Shown in pieces: positions 59,478 to 64,000 of a stretch of 64,000 nucleotides of DNA. Position numbers and translations under genes: made by a program. The stretch is from positions 1-64,000 of the forward strand of contig RCNN01000132.1 in NCBI GenBank assembly GCA_003667245.1, given 5' to 3'. Source of the stretch: Heterostelium multicystogenum. Taxonomy: Eukaryota; Evosea; Eumycetozoa; Acytosteliales; Acytosteliaceae. The notes under the pieces were generated by a model that was not told the DNA's origin, searched no databases, and saw only the letters and a list, made by a program, of their open reading frames with translations. The stretch's first letter is position 1. Every line of letters starts with the position of its first letter.

Positions 59478-61209
59478 CAGAGGGCTTCCCGGGCTTGGGT
59501 CCAGCGTTGCAGGAAGGCGGCGGCGTCGACTTCGCCGGTGATGCGCTGGGCGCGGCGCTCTTCACCGTCGGGGCCGATCCAGACGAAGCTCGGCGGGCCG
59601 GGGACCTTGTAGCGGCCCAGCAGTTCGCGGCTGGCGGCGTTGTCGGCGGTGACGTCGAGGCGCAGCAGGCGCACATCCTTGAGGGCGTCCAGTACCTCGG
59701 GTTTGCCGAACACCTGTTTTTCCATGATCTTGCACGACACGCACCAGTCGGCGTAGTAGTCCACCAGTACCCATTGGCCCTGGGCCTTGGCACTGTCGAG
59801 CTGGCTTTGCAGCACGGCCGGGTCGTTGATGGTCATAAAGGCTTCGTGGGCGGTGGGAGCGCCAGCTGCCCGCGAGCCGCTGTAGACCTTCAGCGGTTGC
59901 CACAGGTCGTCGCTGCCGCCGGCCGCGCCGATCACCAATACGCTGCCCCAGAGGCCCAACACCAGCGAACCGGCACCGAACAGCATGGCGGTACGCCCGA
60001 AATCGCGGGCCAGGCGCCAGCCGCAGTAGGCCATGACCAGCGCCAGCACACCCCACAAGCCGAGCCACAGGGTTTCACCGACCACCGGGCGAATCATCAG
60101 CACGGCGGTGGCGAGGAACAGGAAACCGAAGATGCCCTTGAGGATATTCATCCAGGTGCCAGGCTTGGGCAGGAAGCGGTTGCCCACGGTCACCAGCAGC
60201 AAAAAGCGGCACACCGATGCCGATGCCCCATGGCAAACAGGATCAGGCCGCCGTGCAAGGCGTTGCCGCTTTGGGCGATGTACAGCAGCGCGCCGGCCAG
60301 GGGCGCGGTCATGCACGGGCCCACCAGCAAGCCGGACAGGGCGCCGAGCACGCCGGCGCCTACCAGGCTGCCGCCGCTTTGGTTGCGGCTGACGTTGTCC
60401 AGGCGATCGCGCAGGAAGGCCGGCAGTTGCAGTTCAAAGAAGCCGAACATCGGCAGGGCGAGAATCACAAACAACGCAGCGAAGCTGCCGAGGATCCACG
60501 GGGTTTGCAGCAGGGCGGCGAGGTTGCCGCCGAGCAGCGCAGCCAATACACCGAGCGCGGCATACACCAGCGCCATGCACACCACGTAGCTGGCGGCCAG
60601 GGCAAAGCCGCGCCGTGGGCTGGCGCCGCTGCCGACCACAAGGCCGGCGAGGATCGGCAACATCGGCAGGGAACACGGGGCGAAGGCCAGCAGCAGGCCC
60701 AGGCCGAAGAACACCAGCAGGCTCCAGCCCAGGCTGCGTTGTTGCAGGCCGCTGGCCAGGCTTTGGTCCTGGGCCTGGCCGGTGGCGGCGACGGCAGGGT
60801 TGCCGCCCAGGTCCACGGTGATCGATTGCGGCGGGTAGCACAGGCCGGCATCGGCGCAGCCTTGCCAGCCGAGCTTGACCTGGCCGGTGGCGCCAGCGGG
60901 AATCTTCACTTCCAGGCCCTGGCGATAGACTTGCTGCTCGCCGAAGAACTCGTCGCTGTGGGCTTCGCCCTGGGGCAACGTCGGCTTTTCGGCCAGGCCA
61001 TCGAATTTCATGCGCTGCTGGTACAGGTAGTAACCGTCGGCAATCTGCCAATACAACTGGGTTTCGCCGGAGGCCAGACGCTCGGAGGTAAAGGTGAAGG
61101 CTTTGCCTACCGGGAGGAAGTCGGGTTTGGTCTCGAATGGATTGTTGCCAGGCGCGGCCTGGGCGAATCCAGCAAACACTACCAGCAGAAAGATAAACAG
61201 ATGCCGCAT
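59477..61209 (-). CDS. dsbD: Thiol:disulfide interchange protein DsbD (one frameshift)
   Basis: Signal peptide MRHLFIFLLVVFAGFAQAA. N-terminal alpha domain with GCADAGLCYPPQ (Cys pair). Eight-helix beta domain with FAPCSLPMLPILAGLV and SGLLVGPCMTAPLAGALLYI (Cys pair). After a frame change near 60215, the C-terminal gamma thioredoxin domain has DYYADWCVSCKIMEKQVF (Cys pair). All three redox pairs are present. It passes electrons from cytoplasmic thioredoxin to DsbG and TlpA-like partners. First gene of the operon; divergent from the response regulator. Confidence 0.92.
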
Positions 61210-61256
61210 GATCAAGCCTTAGTTCGAAGCAAGTGGGACACACAATGTGTGGCGTT

Positions 61257-61275
61257 GATTAACCGATGATTAACC
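61257..61275. promoter_or_regulatory. Direct-repeat regulator site between dsbD and dsbR
   Basis: GATTAACC occurs twice (61257-61264 and 61268-61275), giving TTAACC-N5-TTAACC with an 11-base period. That is the head-to-tail half-site layout bound by OmpR/PmrA-type regulators. It lies in the divergent gap and is the likely DsbR target. Confidence 0.6.
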
Positions 61276-61384
61276 GGGCTATCCTAGAAAGAAGCGATTA
61301 TCCGGGATTCTTGGCGTTGGCGGCATAATGCACGCTTAATCCACTGCCTTTTTAATCACCCTCACATTTTGCAAAGGGTTCACC

Positions 61385-62065
61385 ATGCACGTACTGGTCT
61401 GTGAAGACGACGAGCTGATCGCCAGCGGCATTGTTGCCGGGCTCAGCGCCCAGGGCCTGACGGTCGAGCGCGTCGGCACGGCTGCGGCTGCCCGGGCGAT
61501 GCTCAAGGTGGCGGAATTCGACGTGATGGTACTCGACCTCGGCCTGCCGGATGAAGACGGCTTGAAGCTGTTGCAGCAACTGCGCAGCCAGGGCCTGGAG
61601 ATTCCAGTGCTGATCCTGACCGCACGGGATTCGGTGACCAACCGCGTCGACGGCCTGCAGGCCGGTGCCGACGACTACCTGCTCAAGCCCTTCGACCTGC
61701 GCGAACTCGCCGCACGCCTGCACACCCTGTTGCGCCGGGTAGCCGGCCGCAGCGTCAACCTGATCGAGCACGGGCGCCTGACCTACAACCCCAGCAGCCG
61801 CGAAACGTTGCTGGGCGGTGAGTCGGTGGACCTGTCCCGCCGCGAGCAGGCGCTGTTGCAGGCCCTGTTGCAAAACCGTGGTCGGGTGCTCTCCAGCGAG
61901 CAGCTCAAGGACAGCGTCTACGGCCTGAACGACGAACTGGAAAGCAACGCCCTCAACGTGCACATCCACCACCTGCGGCGCAAACTCGGCAACGGCATCG
62001 TCGAAACCGTGCGCGGCCTGGGCTATCGCCTGGGCCCGGCTGACGGTGGAGAGGACGCTTCGTGA
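61385..62065 (+). CDS. dsbR: OmpR-family response regulator, DsbR-like
   Basis: An intact 226-aa protein. Receiver: MHVLVCEDDELIASGIVAGL, phospho-Asp in FDVMVLDLGLPDEDG, Lys in DDYLLKPFDLREL. Winged helix: LSRREQALLQALLQNRGRVL, SNALNVHIHHLRRKLGNGIV and VRGLGYRLG. By position (next to dsbDEG) it corresponds to PA2479, reported as the copper-responsive DsbR. Its TGA overlaps the kinase ATG by one base. Confidence 0.85.
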   Translation: MHVLVCEDDELIASGIVAGLSAQGLTVERVGTAAAARAMLKVAEFDVMVLDLGLPDEDGLKLLQQLRSQGLEIPVLILTARDSVTNRVDGLQAGADDYLLKPFDLRELAARLHTLLRRVAGRSVNLIEHGRLTYNPSSRETLLGGESVDLSRREQALLQALLQNRGRVLSSEQLKDSVYGLNDELESNALNVHIHHLRRKLGNGIVETVRGLGYRLGPADGGEDAS

Positions 62066-63384
62066 TGAGCCTGCGCCTGCGGCTGACCTTCAAGCTCGGC
62101 GCAGCTTTCGTGCTGATCTGGGTCCTGGCCGCCGCGTGGATGCTCAACGACCTGCGCAACCAGATGATGTTCTCCCTCGACCAGCGCCTGGTGGCGTCGG
62201 CGCGCATGGTGGCGGGGCTGATGGAGCAGATGCCCGGCCTCTCCAGCACGGGGGAGGGCGCGCACTTCAGCGCCGAACAACTGAATGTGCCAGGCGGTAT
62301 GGCGTGCCAGGTCAGTTCCTTGCGCGGCGTGGTTTTGGCCCGCAGCCACACCACGCCGGACCAGGGCCTGGAGTCGCGCAAGAGCGGCTTTCGCGACCAG
62401 ATGATTGATGGCGTGGGCTGGCGCAGCTTTACCCTGTCCCGTGGCGATTTGTTTATCACCACCGCCGACCGGCAGGTGGAGCGTGAAGCGTTGAACCTGT
62501 CGATCCTGCTGGCCGCCTCGGTGCCGGTGGGCGTGGCATTGTTGGGCTGCCTGTGCCTGTTGTGGCTGGGATCGGCCAGAGCCTGTTGCCGCTCAACCGC
62601 ATGCGTGACGCCTTGATGCGCCGCAGTGCCGACTCCCTCGAACCGTTGCAGATCAGCCCGCTGCCCAGCGAACTCAAGCCACTGCTCGACACCCAGAACC
62701 AGTTGCTGCAACGCATCGCCAAGACCATCGAACGCGAACGCCGCTTGACCGGTGACGCGGCCCACGAACTGCGCAGCCCGTTGACTGCGATCAAGACCCA
62801 CCTGCAAGTGGCGCGCATGACCGAAGGCGCCGCCCGTGACCAGTCCCTGGCCCACGCTGAAGAGGGCGCCGACCGCTTGCACCGCACCCTTGAGCAGTTG
62901 CTGCTGCTGGCGCGGGTCGAAGGCAGCCTGTCGTTTGATGACGGCCTGCAATCGAGTGCCGAGCAAGTTGCGCAACTGGCGATCCAGGATGCCAACGGCG
63001 GCGACAATCAGCGTATTGACCTGATCCTGGCAGACGGTTTGTCCGAAAAACCTTTGGAAATGCCGGTGGGCCTGGCCGTCGCCGCCCTGCGCAACCTGCT
63101 GGACAACGCGTTGCGCCACACCCCGGCCGATACCCGGGTGGAGCTGAGTGTGTCCAGCGCTGGCGACAATGTGGTGTTCCGGGTGCGTGAACCATGGCGC
63201 GCCGATTTCCAGCGAAGACTTGCAACACTTGACCCAGCGCTTCTGGCGCAACGGCAATAGCCCGGGTTGCGGCCTGGGGTTGGCGATCGTCCAGGCCATC
63301 GTGCAGCGCTGCTCGTGCTCCTGAAAATTCGACAGCCAGGCCGATGGCATGCGCGTCGACCTGGGCATGCCGTTGCGGCGCTGA
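62065..63384 (+). CDS. dsbS: Sensor histidine kinase, DsbS-like (frameshifts)
   Basis: First membrane helix LTFKLGAAFVLIWVLAAAWM, a periplasmic loop (residues about 30-150), second helix ILLAASVPVGVALLGCLCLL. After a frame change near 62570 comes the HisKA domain RRLTGDAAHELRSPLTAIKT (phospho-His) and the ATPase domain LRNLLDNALRHTPADTRVEL. After another near 63190 comes RFWRNGNSPGCGLGLAIVQA. A third near 63320 leads to SQADGMRVDLGMPLRR. GTG 62062 is an alternative start. Known homologue senses copper via cysteines; such conservation cannot be judged through the breaks. Confidence 0.83.
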
Positions 63385-63411
63385 AACCTTCTTTTCACAG
63401 CACACATAGCT

Positions 63412-63457
63412 ACCGCCATCCTCAAGCGCAACGCTTCAGGATGGCGGTCATTTTTTT
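63412..63457 (+). terminator. Terminator of dsbRS
   Basis: ACCGCCATCCT and AGGATGGCGGT form an 11-bp stem with a 15-base loop, then CA and a run of seven T. It starts 27 bases after the kinase stop. Confidence 0.9.
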
Positions 63458-63508
63458 GTGTTTTGAACCGGCTGAATGACTCGGCCTGTGTTGAAAAGGA
63501 CAGCCGCT

Positions 63509-64000
63509 ATGTTGGTTATCGACTCCACGTATCCCGCAAACGACTTCAATGAGCGCAATGGCCAGGCCGTGCGCCAGGTGATTGTGCATTACACCGCCGC
63601 GCCCTTTGCCTCGTCATTGCGTGCACTGACCCGCGACGGTTTTCAGTGCCCACTACCTGTTGGCCGACCCCCATGACGCCAGCTACCGTGCCGCCGGCTA
63701 TGACGAGTTGCGGGTATTTCGCCTGGTGGACGAAGCGCAACGCGCCTGGCACGCCGGCACCAGCCACTGGGCCGGGCGCGATAACCTCAACAGCCGCTCC
63801 ATCGGCATTGAAATCGTCAACCAGGCCCGGGATGACGCCGGTGTGTTGACCTTCCCGGGCGTATGGCGCAGAGCAGATTGACGTGTTGATCGCCTTGATT
63901 CGTTGACATTCAGGTGCGTTACCCGGCGATCGGTCCTACCGACATCCTCGGGCATTCCGACATTGCCTATTGGCGCAAGAGCGACCCCGGCCCCCGCTTG
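63509..64000 (+). CDS. N-acetylmuramoyl-L-alanine amidase, AmpD/AmiD-type (partial, frameshifts)
   Basis: [20 protein letters not shown] and [16 protein letters not shown] hold the first zinc His. After a frame change near 63645 it reads [40 protein letters not shown] (second zinc-site region), then [20 protein letters not shown] with the terminal His/Lys/Asp motif. More frame changes near 63865 and 63905. ATG 63509 follows AAAGGA. The window ends inside the gene. No leader is visible, so it may be cytoplasmic or the start may be off. Cleaves peptide from muropeptides. Confidence 0.85.

Overview
The window is high-GC chromosomal DNA from a fluorescent pseudomonad, most likely the Pseudomonas fluorescens group. 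The evidence is a pvdS-pvdG-pvdL pyoverdine locus, a complete atu (acyclic terpene) operon, an algO/prc-type protease next to an EAL-CBS-GGDEF gene, REP/REPIN palindromes of the GTGGGAGCGGGCTTGC type, and gene orders I recall from P. aeruginosa PAO1. Nearly every long gene is broken by one or more single-base frame changes while homology runs straight across the breaks. I read most of these as uncorrected sequencing indels, so most broken genes are annotated as one CDS spanning the breaks.

Layout. 1-6.8 kb: DUF1232 protein, XRE regulator, Sel1-repeat protein, then EAL-CBS-GGDEF and the prc protease on the minus strand, and a quinone oxidoreductase. 6.9-10.4 kb: a large palindromic intergenic element carrying an IS4-family and an IS481-family insertion. 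10.4-16.9 kb: an ABC importer operon with a HAD phosphatase and an alkaline-phosphatase-fold hydrolase, divergent from a PhnF/HutC-type GntR regulator with matching operators; I infer uptake and dephosphorylation of an organophosphorus compound. 17.2-27.7 kb: M20 amidohydrolase, MscS channel, a 55-aa membrane protein, YegS-like kinase, NarL/NarX-type two-component pair, cheV with a sigma-28 promoter, MOSC protein, ppnP and an exonuclease. 27.8-37.6 kb: atuABCDEF with divergent atuR. 37.7-38.5 kb: a periplasmic binding protein. 38.6-55.1 kb: siderophore acetyltransferase, pvdS (with Fur box), pvdG and the roughly 13-kb NRPS gene pvdL. 55.2-57.8 kb: an unassigned repeat-domain protein. 57.9-63.4 kb: dsbG, dsbE/tlpA-like and dsbD divergent from a dsbRS two-component pair. 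63.5 kb to the end: a partial amidase.

The most unusual feature is a family of roughly 800-bp intergenic elements (four copies: 6869, 16885, 29754 and 39601). Each has two inward-facing, mutually homologous, multi-hairpin arms around a central REPIN. The arms show compensatory base changes in at least four helices. Both insertion sequences in the window landed in hairpin loops of the same copy. One copy fills the atuE-atuF gap almost completely, and another supplies the stop codon of the acetyltransferase gene beside pvdS.
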